A stretch of DNA of 64,000 nucleotides, from NCBI RefSeq assembly GCF_036090055.1, contig NZ_CP107970.1, forward strand, positions 374,501-438,500. Direction: 5' to 3'. The notes under the pieces were generated by a model, which saw nothing but the letters and a program-made list of their open reading frames with translations, was not told the origin of the DNA and searched no databases. The DNA is from Nocardioides sp. NBC_00368 (GTDB taxonomy: Bacteria > Actinomycetota > Actinomycetes > Propionibacteriales > Nocardioidaceae). Shown in pieces: positions 17,493 to 25,834 of the stretch (within the stretch, counting starts at the first letter, position 1; each line of letters opens with the position of its first letter). A program made the position numbers and the translations under genes.

Positions 17493-17681
17493 GGTCCTGC
17501 GAGCGAAGCTCGCAGGACCAACGCGAAGGGATCGAGCGAGCGCAGCGGGTGAGCTTGCGAACCCGCGAAGCGGGTCGAGATCCACGCGGCGGCGGATGTT
17601 CACCGAGGTGACTCGGTGAACGCCCGCCGTCCTCGTGGAACTCCACGAGGGAACCGATGCTCGACCGAGTCACCTCGGTCG
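17493..17681. repeat. Cluster of five GC-rich hairpins
   Basis: Non-coding spacer between convergent rnj and yhhN-like genes. Perfect stems: 17493-17504/17508-17519 (12 bp, loop GAA), 17561-17566/17570-17575 (6 bp, loop GAA), 17598-17607/17612-17621 (10 bp), 17631-17638/17643-17650 (8 bp) and 17663-17669/17674-17680 (7 bp). The third and fifth contain ACCGAGGTGACTCGGT and its exact reverse complement, so they can also pair with each other. The first can end rnj transcription; the rest exceed what a terminator needs. Confidence 0.8.
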
Positions 17682-17685
17682 GCAT

Positions 17686-18348
17686 TCACAGCGCCAGCAG
17701 CACGCCAGCCGTGATCAGCGCCTGGCCGACGTGGTAGGTCGTCATGATCGCCACGTCGGTCAGGCGTGGCGGCTCGTTGCCGTGCTCGGCGAGGTTGAGC
17801 CCGATCAGGGTGTCGCTGATGGCGAAGACGAGCGCACCCGCGGCGATCCACACGCTCCCGGTCAGCCAGGCGAGCACGAGCATGCTGGCGATCACGAGCG
17901 AGTACGCAGCCAGCGCCGCCGCCACCGGCGTACCGCCCATCTGGCGGGCGCCCCGGAGCACCCGCCCCATCGGGATCGCGAGCGCGACCGCGGCGGCGAA
18001 GCCGGCCCAGGACCACGCGGGGGCGTCGAGCCCGAGGGTGAGGAAGGTCACGGCGTACGCCAGATGGCCGACGAAGAAGAACCCCACCCCGCCGAGGAAA
18101 CGCCGGGTCGAGGACCCGATCATCGAGATGTCCCCGAGCATCCCGAAGAAGAGCGCGACGAGCAGCCACCAGGCGGCGGGCTCCCCGCCGCTGACCAGCC
18201 CCAACAGCACTGTCAGCCCCATCAGTCCCACCATCACCAGCGGCTTGGTGACGTAGTGGAGCCGTCGCCAGCCGGACCACACGCAGGCCCAGTCGGTGAC
18301 GGCATCGACGGCGGTGAGGAGGGCGACCAGGACTGTCAGGCTCTGCAT
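17686..18348 (-). CDS. Lysoplasmalogenase family (YhhN) membrane protein
   Basis: 220 aa with about seven or eight hydrophobic segments. YhhN/TMEM86 proteins hydrolyse the vinyl-ether bond of lysoplasmalogens; conserved acidic residues lie in FFGMLGDISMIG and LVFAISDTLIGLN. Activity in this organism is inferred from the family only. Start ATG 18348 is preceded by TAGTTT with a 6-nt gap. Divergent from ftsK. Confidence 0.85.
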   Translation of the reverse strand: MQSLTVLVALLTAVDAVTDWACVWSGWRRLHYVTKPLVMVGLMGLTVLLGLVSGGEPAAWWLLVALFFGMLGDISMIGSSTRRFLGGVGFFFVGHLAYAVTFLTLGLDAPAWSWAGFAAAVALAIPMGRVLRGARQMGGTPVAAALAAYSLVIASMLVLAWLTGSVWIAAGALVFAISDTLIGLNLAEHGNEPPRLTDVAIMTTYHVGQALITAGVLLAL

Positions 18349-18354
18349 GGCGGC

Positions 18355-18360
18355 AAACTA
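18355..18360 (-). promoter_or_regulatory. -10 box of leaderless yhhN-like gene
   Basis: TAGTTT, 6 nt before ATG 18348. Confidence 0.55.
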
Positions 18361-18413
18361 CACCGCTGCAACACACCCCCATGGGGGTCCCGGAGCCCGG
18401 GCGCCTGGTCGAA

Positions 18414-18419
18414 TACGCT
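18414..18419 (+). promoter_or_regulatory. -10 box of leaderless ftsK
   Basis: TACGCT, 6 nt before ATG 18426; decides for 18426 over the upstream in-frame start at 18381. Confidence 0.55.
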
Positions 18420-18425
18420 GCTTGC

Positions 18426-21098
18426 ATGGCGACCCGTACGTCTTCCCCGCCGGGTTCGCGGAGCTCGACCACCACCAAGAGCACCCGTCCCCGGAGTACG
18501 ACCACGACAAAGCGAGCAACGGCCACGAGCCGGGCCCGCTCCAAGGCAGCGCCTCAAAAAGGACAGAGCAAGCGCCGTCCCGCCGCAAAGTCAACCAACC
18601 GGAAGACGACGAACCGTACGCCACCGCGTGCCGTCCGCAACGGGCCGAGCCCGATCGCGGTCCTCTTCGACGCCATCTTCTCGACCATCGCGAGCCTGTG
18701 GCTGGCGATCGCCGGGGGAGTGGCAGCCATCTTCCGTGTCGGCGGCCAGGCCGCCAGCGACCTCGAGCCGGAGCACCGGCGCGACGGCGCCGGCCTGTTC
18801 CTGATCGGCCTCTCCGTCCTCGTCGCCGCCGGCGTCTGGTTCCAGCTCGGCGGGCAGTTCTTCGACGTCGTCCGCATCGCCGTGGCCGGTGTGGTCGGCA
18901 AGGTCGGCTGGCTGGTGCCGGTCGGACTCGTCTTCGCCGGCGCCCGGCTGATGCGCGACCCGGTCAACGCCGCCCCGGTCGGCCGCCTCGCGATCGGCTG
19001 GTCCGCCTTCCTGATGGCGACGCTCGGCATCATCCAGATCGCCAACGGCAACCCGCAGCCCACCTCGGGCGACAGCAGCGACCTGCAGTGGGCCGGGGGC
19101 GCCATCGGTTACGTCGTGGCCAGCCTGCTGCTCGACGTCCTGCGCTCGACGGCCGTGGTCGTCGTACTCCTGTCTCTTCTCGTCGTCTTCGGGGTGCTGG
19201 TCATCACCGGGACCCCGCTCTACCAGGTGCCGAGCCGCCTGGTAGAGCTGCGCGACCGGGCCCTGGGGCTGACCCCGCCCGAGGAGCTGAGCGAGAGCGG
19301 CACCAACATCCGGCGGGTGCGCCGGGGCGGGAAGCTCTTCGCCGACGACGACACCTTCGACCGGGAGGGCTTCGAACCCTACGAGACGCCTCTCCTCGAG
19401 GAGGAGAAGCCGAAGAAGAAGCGCAAGAAGGACGGGCTCGACATCGCGCTCGCCCTCGACGAGGAATCGGACGCCGACACCCAGCCCGACGAGGCCGTGC
19501 CGAGCGACGCGGCGGGTCTCATGCCAGCGGTCTCGGACAGCGGACCGAGGCCGGGGGCGAAGCGCGACCTCGAGCCGCCGCCGCACGCGGAGCTGCCGCA
19601 GCGCGTCGAGCAGCTGATGCTCGCCGGCGACGTCGCCTACACCCTCCCGGCCAGCGACCTGCTCAAGCCCGGTTCGCCGCACAAGGCCCGCTCGAAGGCC
19701 TCCGACGACATCGTCAACCGGCTCCAGGCGGTGCTGGAGGAGTTCAACATCGACGCCGCGGTCACCGGCTACACGCGGGGCCCGACGGTCACCCGCTACG
19801 TCGTCGAGCTCGGCGCCGGCGTGAAGGTCGAGAAGATCACCGGGATCCAGAAGAACATCGCCTACGCGGTGGCCTCTGCCGACGTACGCATCCTCTCGCC
19901 GATCCCCGGCAAGTCCGCCGTCGGCGTCGAGATTCCCAACTCCGACAAGGAGATCGTCACCCTCGGCGACGTGCTCCGCTCCAACGCGGCCCGCGGCGAC
20001 CACCACCCGATGATCACCGGTGTCGGCAAGGACGTCGAGGGCGGCTTCGTGGTCGCCAACCTCGCCAAGATGCCCCACCTGCTGGTCGCCGGTGCGACGG
20101 GCTCGGGTAAGTCGTCCTTCATCAACTCGATGATCACCTCGGTGCTGATGCGCGCCACGCCCGACGAGGTGCGGATGATCATGGTCGACCCCAAGCGGGT
20201 CGAGCTGAACTCCTACGAGGGCGTGCCCCACCTGATCACGCCGATCATCACCAACCCGAAGAAGGCCGCCGAGGCGCTGGCCTGGGTCGTACGCGAGATG
20301 GACATGCGCTACGACGACCTGGCCAACTTCGGCTTCCGTCACGTCGACGACTTCAACAAGGCCGTCCGCGCCGGGAAGGTGCAGGTCCCGCCCGACTCCG
20401 AGCGTGTCCTGTCGCCCTACCCCTACCTGCTGGTCATCGTCGACGAGCTCGCCGACCTGATGATGGTCGCCCCGCGCGACGTCGAGGATGCGGTCGTACG
20501 CATCACCCAGCTCGCGCGTGCGGCCGGTATCCACCTGGTGTTGGCCACGCAGCGACCTTCGGTCGACGTCGTCACGGGTCTGATCAAGGCCAACGTGCCC
20601 TCGCGGCTCGCCTTCGCGACCTCGTCGCTGGCCGACTCCCGCGTCATCCTGGACCAGCCGGGTGCGGAGAAGCTGGTCGGCCAGGGTGACGGGCTGTTCC
20701 TGCCGATGGGCTCGTCCAAGCCGATCCGTGTGCAGGGCTCGTGGGTCTCCGAGTCGGAGATCAACGCGGTCGTGAAGTCGGTCAAGGGTCAGCTCGAGCC
20801 GTCCTACCGCGACGACGTGACCGCCCCGGCGGAGTCGAAGCGGGTGCTGGACGATGACATCGGCGACGACATGGACCTGGTCATCCAGGCGATCGAGCTG
20901 ATCGTCTCCACCCAGTTCGGGTCGACCTCGATGCTGCAGCGCAAGCTGCGCGTCGGGTTCGCCAAGGCCGGCCGCCTCATGGACATCCTCGAGTCGCGCG
21001 GCGTGGTCGGTCCCTCCGAGGGCTCCAAGGCACGCGACGTACTCGTCAAGCCGGACGAGATCGACGGCGTCATCGCAACGATCCAGGGGGAGATGTGA
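18426..21098 (+). CDS. ftsK: DNA translocase FtsK/SpoIIIE
   Basis: 890 aa. Septal DNA pump that clears chromosome ends during division. A basic Ser/Thr/Lys-rich N-terminal tail is followed by about four transmembrane segments (residues 75-260), a charged linker, then the motor: alpha domain, Walker A GATGSGKSSFINS, Walker B PYLLVIVDELADLMM, and ATQRPSVDVVTGLIKANVPSR. The C-terminal gamma winged helix (VISTQ-like region, then KLRVGFAKAGRLMDILESRGVVGP) recognises orienting DNA sequences. Start ATG 18426 is chosen over 18381. It overlaps the next gene by 4 nt. Confidence 0.96.
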   Translation: MATRTSSPPGSRSSTTTKSTRPRSTTTTKRATATSRARSKAAPQKGQSKRRPAAKSTNRKTTNRTPPRAVRNGPSPIAVLFDAIFSTIASLWLAIAGGVAAIFRVGGQAASDLEPEHRRDGAGLFLIGLSVLVAAGVWFQLGGQFFDVVRIAVAGVVGKVGWLVPVGLVFAGARLMRDPVNAAPVGRLAIGWSAFLMATLGIIQIANGNPQPTSGDSSDLQWAGGAIGYVVASLLLDVLRSTAVVVVLLSLLVVFGVLVITGTPLYQVPSRLVELRDRALGLTPPEELSESGTNIRRVRRGGKLFADDDTFDREGFEPYETPLLEEEKPKKKRKKDGLDIALALDEESDADTQPDEAVPSDAAGLMPAVSDSGPRPGAKRDLEPPPHAELPQRVEQLMLAGDVAYTLPASDLLKPGSPHKARSKASDDIVNRLQAVLEEFNIDAAVTGYTRGPTVTRYVVELGAGVKVEKITGIQKNIAYAVASADVRILSPIPGKSAVGVEIPNSDKEIVTLGDVLRSNAARGDHHPMITGVGKDVEGGFVVANLAKMPHLLVAGATGSGKSSFINSMITSVLMRATPDEVRMIMVDPKRVELNSYEGVPHLITPIITNPKKAAEALAWVVREMDMRYDDLANFGFRHVDDFNKAVRAGKVQVPPDSERVLSPYPYLLVIVDELADLMMVAPRDVEDAVVRITQLARAAGIHLVLATQRPSVDVVTGLIKANVPSRLAFATSSLADSRVILDQPGAEKLVGQGDGLFLPMGSSKPIRVQGSWVSESEINAVVKSVKGQLEPSYRDDVTAPAESKRVLDDDIGDDMDLVIQAIELIVSTQFGSTSMLQRKLRVGFAKAGRLMDILESRGVVGPSEGSKARDVLVKPDEIDGVIATIQGEM

Positions 21099-23074
21099 GC
21101 GAGAACCCAGTGACGGCCGAGACCGTCGACCCTGAAGAGACCGTCGAGGCTCCCGACGTCGATGTCGATGTGGACGTCGTCGAGGTACGCCGCAACGGCC
21201 GGCTCGCACTGGTCGTGGCGCTCACGTCGCTGCTGGTCGGCCTCGCCTTCGTGCTGCGCGGCGGCATCGAGGGCTACCTGGTCGGCCTGATCCTGCTCGC
21301 CGTCGCGGCGGTGCAGGGCTGGACCGCCTGGGACTCCCGGATGCCGCTGCTGCTCGTGGACGAGCAGGGCGTACGCCTCCGCTTCGGCCAGACCTGGCAG
21401 GGCATCCCGTGGTCGAAGATCGAGTCCGTCGAGCACACCCCGCGTCCGGAGGGGATCGAGCGGTTCTGGAAGGACGGCCGCATCGGCGTCCTGCTGCACG
21501 ACGAGGACGAGGTGCTCGAGGAGCTCTCGCCGACCGCCCGGCGCCAGGCGATGCTGACCGAGCGTCTCTACGGTCTGCCGTTCTCGCTGCCCCTGGGGCT
21601 CTCCACGCGCGTCCTGGGGGCCGGCGACGACGTCACCGAGGCGATCGCGATCGTCGCCGCCGAGGGTGTCGAGGTCGTCGAGATCGATCCCGGCCTCGAG
21701 GCCGAGCCGGAGTCCGGCAGCGTCGAGGGCAGCGCGGAGGACAGCCGTGACGATCCCGGTGATGCCGTCTCCGAGGACGTCGACGGCGTCGTCGGCGAGG
21801 CTCCGGTCGAGGACGATGACACCGCTATCCGACCGCCCCTCGCCGCGGGCGCCGGAGACACCAACCCCCGAATGCTCCGGGTCTTGGACGAGCCTGATAT
21901 CAATGCCGCGGACGTGGCGGACGAGGCGGGGCAGGACCAGGTGGATCGGGACACAACGCAGGACGAGACGACGCCGACGACCGACCCCGAGCCCGAGGTG
22001 AAGGCCGAGGCGGAGGCGAAGGCGGAGCCGGTCGCGCCGCTGCGCGAGCCTTCGACGGCGGTCCGGGTCGACGTACGCTACGTGCCCGAGGAGCCTCAGG
22101 AGACCATCGCGGTCCACGGGGCGAACGCGCTCCAGCTGGACCCCGTGGAGTCCGGCGCCGTGGACGTCGACGTCGATGCGGAACCCGACGAGGAGACCGA
22201 GGTCTTCGTGATCGAGCAGGGCGAGGAGGACTCCGAGCCCGAAGGTGTTCGGACGCTCGCCGCGCCTGAGGAGGGCGTCAAGACGCTCGCCCATTCGACG
22301 AGCTCAGGACTCCGGATCGACGGTGTCGATGACGAACCCACCGAGGTGGTCTCGACCAAGGTCCCGGAGATCGGAGCCGAGATCGCCGCTGCCCGCCGCC
22401 GGCTGGCCCTCGACGTCGAGGGTCTGGCGGAGTGGACGCGCATCCGTCCGCACGTGATCGAGGCGATCGAGGTCGACGAGTTCGGCCCCTGTGGCGGTGA
22501 CTTCTACGCCCGCGGCCACCTGCGTACCCTGGCCCGCGTCCTCGGCATCGAGGTCGCACCGCTGCTGCGCACCTACGACGAGAAGTACGCCTCCGGACCC
22601 GTCAGCCCGCGCGCCATCTTCGAGGCCGAGCTCGCGCACAGTGCCGCGATCCGCCCGGTCCGGCGGATGCGTGGCGGTCCGTCCTGGTCGGTCCTGGTCG
22701 CCGCCGTGATGGCGGTCATCCTGGTCTGGTCGGTCGCCCGCCTGGTCATCGACGGCACTCAGCACGAGCCCCAGGCCGGAGCGATCCAGCTCGACGGCTC
22801 CGCCGGCACCGACAGCCCCTACGGCAAGTCCTCGCCCGTACCGGTGACGATCTCGGCCGCCGGTGGCGGTGCTCATGTGGTCGTACGCGACTCGCGCGGC
22901 AAGGTCGTCTTCAGCGGCGACCTCGCCTTCGGTGAGTCGAAGCAGCTCCAGGTCACCCCGCCGCTGCGCGTCCAGACCTCCGACGGCTCGCTCAAGGTCG
23001 CCGTCGGCGAGAGCAAGGCCCGCGCCCTCGGCAAGACCGGCGAGGCTGCCCAGCGCACCTACACCGCCAACTGA
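21095..23074 (+). CDS. RodZ-like HTH membrane protein with long N-terminal extension
   Basis: 659 aa, far longer than the 250-350 aa usual for RodZ. Order: two transmembrane segments (about residues 36-78), a short beta-rich PH-like segment (LLLVDEQGVRLRFGQTWQGIPWSKIESVEH), an acidic low-complexity region (about 180-415), a RodZ-type HTH (EIGAEIAAARRRLALDVEGLAEWT...YARGHLRTLARVLGIE, about 418-490), one transmembrane segment (about 530-552) and a C-terminal DUF4115-like beta domain. RodZ links MreB to wall synthesis in rods; the role here is inferred. GTG 21095 overlaps the ftsK stop, suggesting translational coupling with this division gene. Confidence 0.75.
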   Translation: MSENPVTAETVDPEETVEAPDVDVDVDVVEVRRNGRLALVVALTSLLVGLAFVLRGGIEGYLVGLILLAVAAVQGWTAWDSRMPLLLVDEQGVRLRFGQTWQGIPWSKIESVEHTPRPEGIERFWKDGRIGVLLHDEDEVLEELSPTARRQAMLTERLYGLPFSLPLGLSTRVLGAGDDVTEAIAIVAAEGVEVVEIDPGLEAEPESGSVEGSAEDSRDDPGDAVSEDVDGVVGEAPVEDDDTAIRPPLAAGAGDTNPRMLRVLDEPDINAADVADEAGQDQVDRDTTQDETTPTTDPEPEVKAEAEAKAEPVAPLREPSTAVRVDVRYVPEEPQETIAVHGANALQLDPVESGAVDVDVDAEPDEETEVFVIEQGEEDSEPEGVRTLAAPEEGVKTLAHSTSSGLRIDGVDDEPTEVVSTKVPEIGAEIAAARRRLALDVEGLAEWTRIRPHVIEAIEVDEFGPCGGDFYARGHLRTLARVLGIEVAPLLRTYDEKYASGPVSPRAIFEAELAHSAAIRPVRRMRGGPSWSVLVAAVMAVILVWSVARLVIDGTQHEPQAGAIQLDGSAGTDSPYGKSSPVPVTISAAGGGAHVVVRDSRGKVVFSGDLAFGESKQLQVTPPLRVQTSDGSLKVAVGESKARALGKTGEAAQRTYTAN

Positions 23075-23230
23075 CACCATCCGCCGACTCGGCGCGTCTG
23101 TCCCGATGCAGCGCGCCGAGTCGGCGCCTCTGTCTCGCCTGACTTGCTCGAGTCGGCGCAACTGTCCCAAACCCGCGGGACATCTGCGCCGACTCGACGG
23201 TTGTGAGCGGGACAGTTGCGCCGGGTGGGC
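23075..23230. repeat. Five-copy inverted/direct repeat cluster
   Basis: Copies of CGAGTCGGCGCAACTGTCCC and variants at 23085-23105, 23117-23137 and 23149-23169 (forward), then 23177-23196 and 23209-23222 (reverse complement). No coding potential seen. It lies at the junction between rodZ and the accessory sugar/tricarboxylate block. Confidence 0.8.
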
Positions 23231-23254
23231 GGGATCTTAAAGAGTTCCGCGTTT

Positions 23255-23270
23255 GGTGACGCACGTCACA
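23255..23270. promoter_or_regulatory. Candidate CRP/GlxR-type site upstream of GH16 gene
   Basis: GGTGACGCACGTCACA fits the CRP-family pattern TGTGA-N6-TCACA with one mismatch (the first base) and lies about 85 bp before the glucanase start. A GlxR/CRP-like regulator is known to control carbon genes in actinobacteria; binding here is inferred. Confidence 0.5.
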
Positions 23271-23294
23271 CCACTTTGGGACCATGGCATCCGG

Positions 23295-23306
23295 GAGAGC
23301 GCTCTC
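23295..23306. promoter_or_regulatory. Candidate LacI-family operator
   Basis: GAGAGCGCTCTC is a perfect 12-bp palindrome with the central CG step typical of LacI-family operators, 48 bp before the glucanase ATG. The LacI regulator at 24757-25767 directly follows the glucanase gene and is the likely ligand. Confidence 0.6.
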
Positions 23307-23353
23307 ACGAGTCATCGGGGCTCGACGCTCGTTCATTCGGAAAGCGAGTCATC

Positions 23354-24724
23354 ATGAGAAGTCTCAAGGCATTGGGGGCCGCCGTCGTGGCGGCCGGCGT
23401 GGTCGCGGTGGCGATCCCGCTGTCATCGTTCGGGCAGCCGTCCGAGGCGTCGGAGCCGGGCACTCCGGCCGGCTGGACCAAGGTGTGGAGCGACGACTTC
23501 ACCGGTGTGGCCGGGTCGCGCATCAACACGAACAACTGGATCTACGACATCGGTCACTCCTATCCCGGCGGCGCCGCCAACTGGGGCACCGGGGAGATCG
23601 CGTACCACACCGACAGCACTCAGAACGTCTACCAGGACGGCGGCGGCAACCTCGTCATCAAGCCGATCCGCGACGGTGCCGGCAACTGGACCTCGGGCCG
23701 TATCGAGACCACCAGGTCCGACTTCCAGCCGCCCGCTGGCGGCGTGCTCCGCGTCGAGAGCCGCATCCAGATGCCGAACGTCACCGGCGCGGCGGCGCAG
23801 GGCATCTGGCCGGCGTTCTGGATGCTCGGCGAGCCGTTCCGCGGCAACTACTGGAACTGGCCGGGCATCGGCGAGATCGACATCATGGAGAACGTCAACG
23901 GCGCCAACCAGGTCTGGGGCACCCTGCACTGCGGCACCTCGCCCGGCGGCCCGTGCAACGAGACCACCGGCCTCGGCGGGAACCTCCAGGGTTGCCCCGG
24001 CTCGACCTGCCAGTCCTCCTTCCACACCTACGCGATGGAGTGGGACCGCAGCACCAGCCCGCAGCAGATCCGGTTCTACGTCGACAACACGCACTACCAC
24101 ACCGTCCGCTCCGACCAGGTCGACGCGACCACCTGGAACAACGCGACCAACCACGGCTTCTTCATCATCCTCAACGTCGCGATCGGCGGTGGCTGGCCCG
24201 GCAACCCGACCGCGGCGACCGCGTCCGGGGTGCCGATGCTGGTCGACTACGTCGCGGTCTACTCCAAGGGCGGCGGCACCACCGAGCCGACCGACCCGCC
24301 CGCCCCGGGCAGCCGGGACGCCTACTCGACCATCCAGGCCGAGTCCTACAACGCCCAGAGCGGCACCCAGACCGAAGCGACCACCGACACCGGCGGCGGT
24401 CAGAACGTCGGCTACCTCAGCAACGGCGACTGGCTCCGCTACGACGGTGTGAACTTCGGCTCGAGCGCGGCGCGCACGTTCTCGGCCCGGGTCGCCTCCG
24501 GTGCTCCCGCCGGGGTCAGCGGCCTGGTGGAGGTACGTCTCGACAACGTGAACAACGCCCCGATCGGCAGCTTCTCGGTGGCCAACACCGGAGGCTGGCA
24601 GAGCTGGCGTACGGTCCCGGGCAGCATCAGCGGGGTGACCGGAACGCACACGGTCTTCCTCCGGTTCACCAGCGGCCAGCCGGCCGATTTCGTCAACCTC
24701 AACTGGTTCACGTTCTCCCGGTGA
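23354..24724 (+). CDS. Secreted GH16 endo-beta-glucanase with CBM6 module
   Basis: 456 aa. Signal peptide (LKALGAAVVAAGVVAVAIPLS), then a GH16 jelly-roll catalytic domain (about residues 40-315) with the catalytic motif GIGEIDIMENVNG (nucleophile and acid/base Glu in EIDIME), a short Thr/Pro linker, and a C-terminal CBM6 (about 325-456; AESYNAQSG, NGDWLRYDG, FVNLNWF). Such two-domain enzymes usually hydrolyse beta-1,3-glucan such as laminarin; specificity is not proved. ATG 23354 starts the signal peptide. Control is probably by the adjacent LacI protein and a CRP-like site. Confidence 0.92.
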   Translation: MRSLKALGAAVVAAGVVAVAIPLSSFGQPSEASEPGTPAGWTKVWSDDFTGVAGSRINTNNWIYDIGHSYPGGAANWGTGEIAYHTDSTQNVYQDGGGNLVIKPIRDGAGNWTSGRIETTRSDFQPPAGGVLRVESRIQMPNVTGAAAQGIWPAFWMLGEPFRGNYWNWPGIGEIDIMENVNGANQVWGTLHCGTSPGGPCNETTGLGGNLQGCPGSTCQSSFHTYAMEWDRSTSPQQIRFYVDNTHYHTVRSDQVDATTWNNATNHGFFIILNVAIGGGWPGNPTAATASGVPMLVDYVAVYSKGGGTTEPTDPPAPGSRDAYSTIQAESYNAQSGTQTEATTDTGGGQNVGYLSNGDWLRYDGVNFGSSAARTFSARVASGAPAGVSGLVEVRLDNVNNAPIGSFSVANTGGWQSWRTVPGSISGVTGTHTVFLRFTSGQPADFVNLNWFTFSR

Positions 24725-24744
24725 CCGGCGAGGCCGGGAGGCGA

Positions 24745-24750
24745 TAGGTT
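24745..24750 (+). promoter_or_regulatory. -10 box of leaderless lacI-type gene
   Basis: TAGGTT, 6 nt before ATG 24757, so the regulator has its own promoter. Confidence 0.6.
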
Positions 24751-24756
24751 CCACTC

Positions 24757-25767
24757 ATGAACGAGACCCCGGCCGGCCGGCCGACGCTGGAGACGGTGGC
24801 CCGGGCGGCCGGGGCCTCGCGAGCGACCGTCTCCCGCGTCGTCAACGGCTCCACGACCGTGCGTCCCGACATCGCCGAGAGCATCCGCCGGGCCATCGCC
24901 GACCTGGGCTACGTGCCGAACCCGGCCGCGCGGAGCCTGGTGACGCAGCGTACGGACTCCATCGCGCTGATCCTGCCCGAGTCCGCCACCCGGGTCTTCT
25001 CCGACGACGCCTTCTTCCCGGGCGTCATCCGGGGCGTCGGCGAGGCGCTGGAGAAGGCCGACAAGCAGCTCGTGCTGCTGCTCGCCTCGACGCGGTCGAG
25101 CCATGACCGGATCCTGCGCTACGTGCACGGCCGCACCGTCGACGGTGTCGTGCTGGCCTCGATGCACGGCGCAGACACCCTGCCCGAGGAGCTGCGGGCG
25201 GCGGGCGTTCCGGTCGTGACCAGCGGGCGGCCGCTGGGAGAGGCCACCGTCCCCTACATCGACGTCGAGCACGCCAGCGGCGTGAAGGCGGCGATGCGCC
25301 ACCTGATCGGACTGGGCTGCAGCCGGATCGCGACCATCGCCGGGCCGCAGGACATGGTCGCCGGCCGCGAACGGCTGGCGGGTTACCTCGCCGGGCTGGA
25401 GGCGGGAGCGGTGCCGCTGGTCGAGGAGGGCGACTTCATGCGTCAGTCCGGCATGGACGCCATGGAGCGGCTGCTGGAGCGCGATCCCGACATCGACGGC
25501 GTCTTCGCCGCCTCCGACCTGATGGCCGACGGCGCCCTGCGTACGCTGCGACGGCTCGGCCGCCGGGTGCCCGACGACGTCGCGGTGATCGGGTTCGACG
25601 ACGTCGACGCCGCCCGGTTCACCGACCCGCCGCTGACCACGGTTCACCAGCCGATCCACGAGATCGGCACCCGCCTCGCCGAGCAGATCCTCCGCCTGGT
25701 GGCGGGGGAGGAAGTCGAGGCCTCCGTCGTGCTCCCGACGCGGCTGGTGATCCGCGAGTCCGCCTGA
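24757..25767 (+). CDS. LacI-family transcriptional regulator
   Basis: 336 aa. N-terminal LacI helix-turn-helix (PTLETVARAAGASRATVSRVVNGSTTVRPDIAESI) and a periplasmic-binding-protein-like effector domain (residues 60-336; GVFAASDLMADGALRTLRRLGRRVPDDVAVIGFDD). Placed 32 nt after the GH16 gene, so probably its repressor, responding to a beta-glucan oligosaccharide (inferred). Its stop codon is the first three bases of a 14-bp tandem repeat. Confidence 0.93.
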   Translation: MNETPAGRPTLETVARAAGASRATVSRVVNGSTTVRPDIAESIRRAIADLGYVPNPAARSLVTQRTDSIALILPESATRVFSDDAFFPGVIRGVGEALEKADKQLVLLLASTRSSHDRILRYVHGRTVDGVVLASMHGADTLPEELRAAGVPVVTSGRPLGEATVPYIDVEHASGVKAAMRHLIGLGCSRIATIAGPQDMVAGRERLAGYLAGLEAGAVPLVEEGDFMRQSGMDAMERLLERDPDIDGVFAASDLMADGALRTLRRLGRRVPDDVAVIGFDDVDAARFTDPPLTTVHQPIHEIGTRLAEQILRLVAGEEVEASVVLPTRLVIRESA

Positions 25768-25834
25768 GCCGGTCCGCCTGAGCCGGTACGCCTGAGCCGG
25801 TCCCACTGAGCCGGTCCGGCTGGGCCGGTCTGAT
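25765..25834. repeat. Five tandem 14-bp repeats
   Basis: Five units of TGAGCCGGTCCGCC and close variants (25765, 25779, 25793, 25807, 25821). The first TGA is the stop codon of the LacI gene. The array runs right up to the end of the convergent response-regulator gene. Confidence 0.85.

Noticed and set aside
15788..17521. 577-residue minus-strand frame over RNase J
   Set aside because: Antisense shadow; the plus strand has full metallo-beta-lactamase motifs.
18591..21209. 872-residue minus-strand frame over ftsK
   Set aside because: High-GC shadow frame with no motifs; ftsK is unambiguous on the plus strand.
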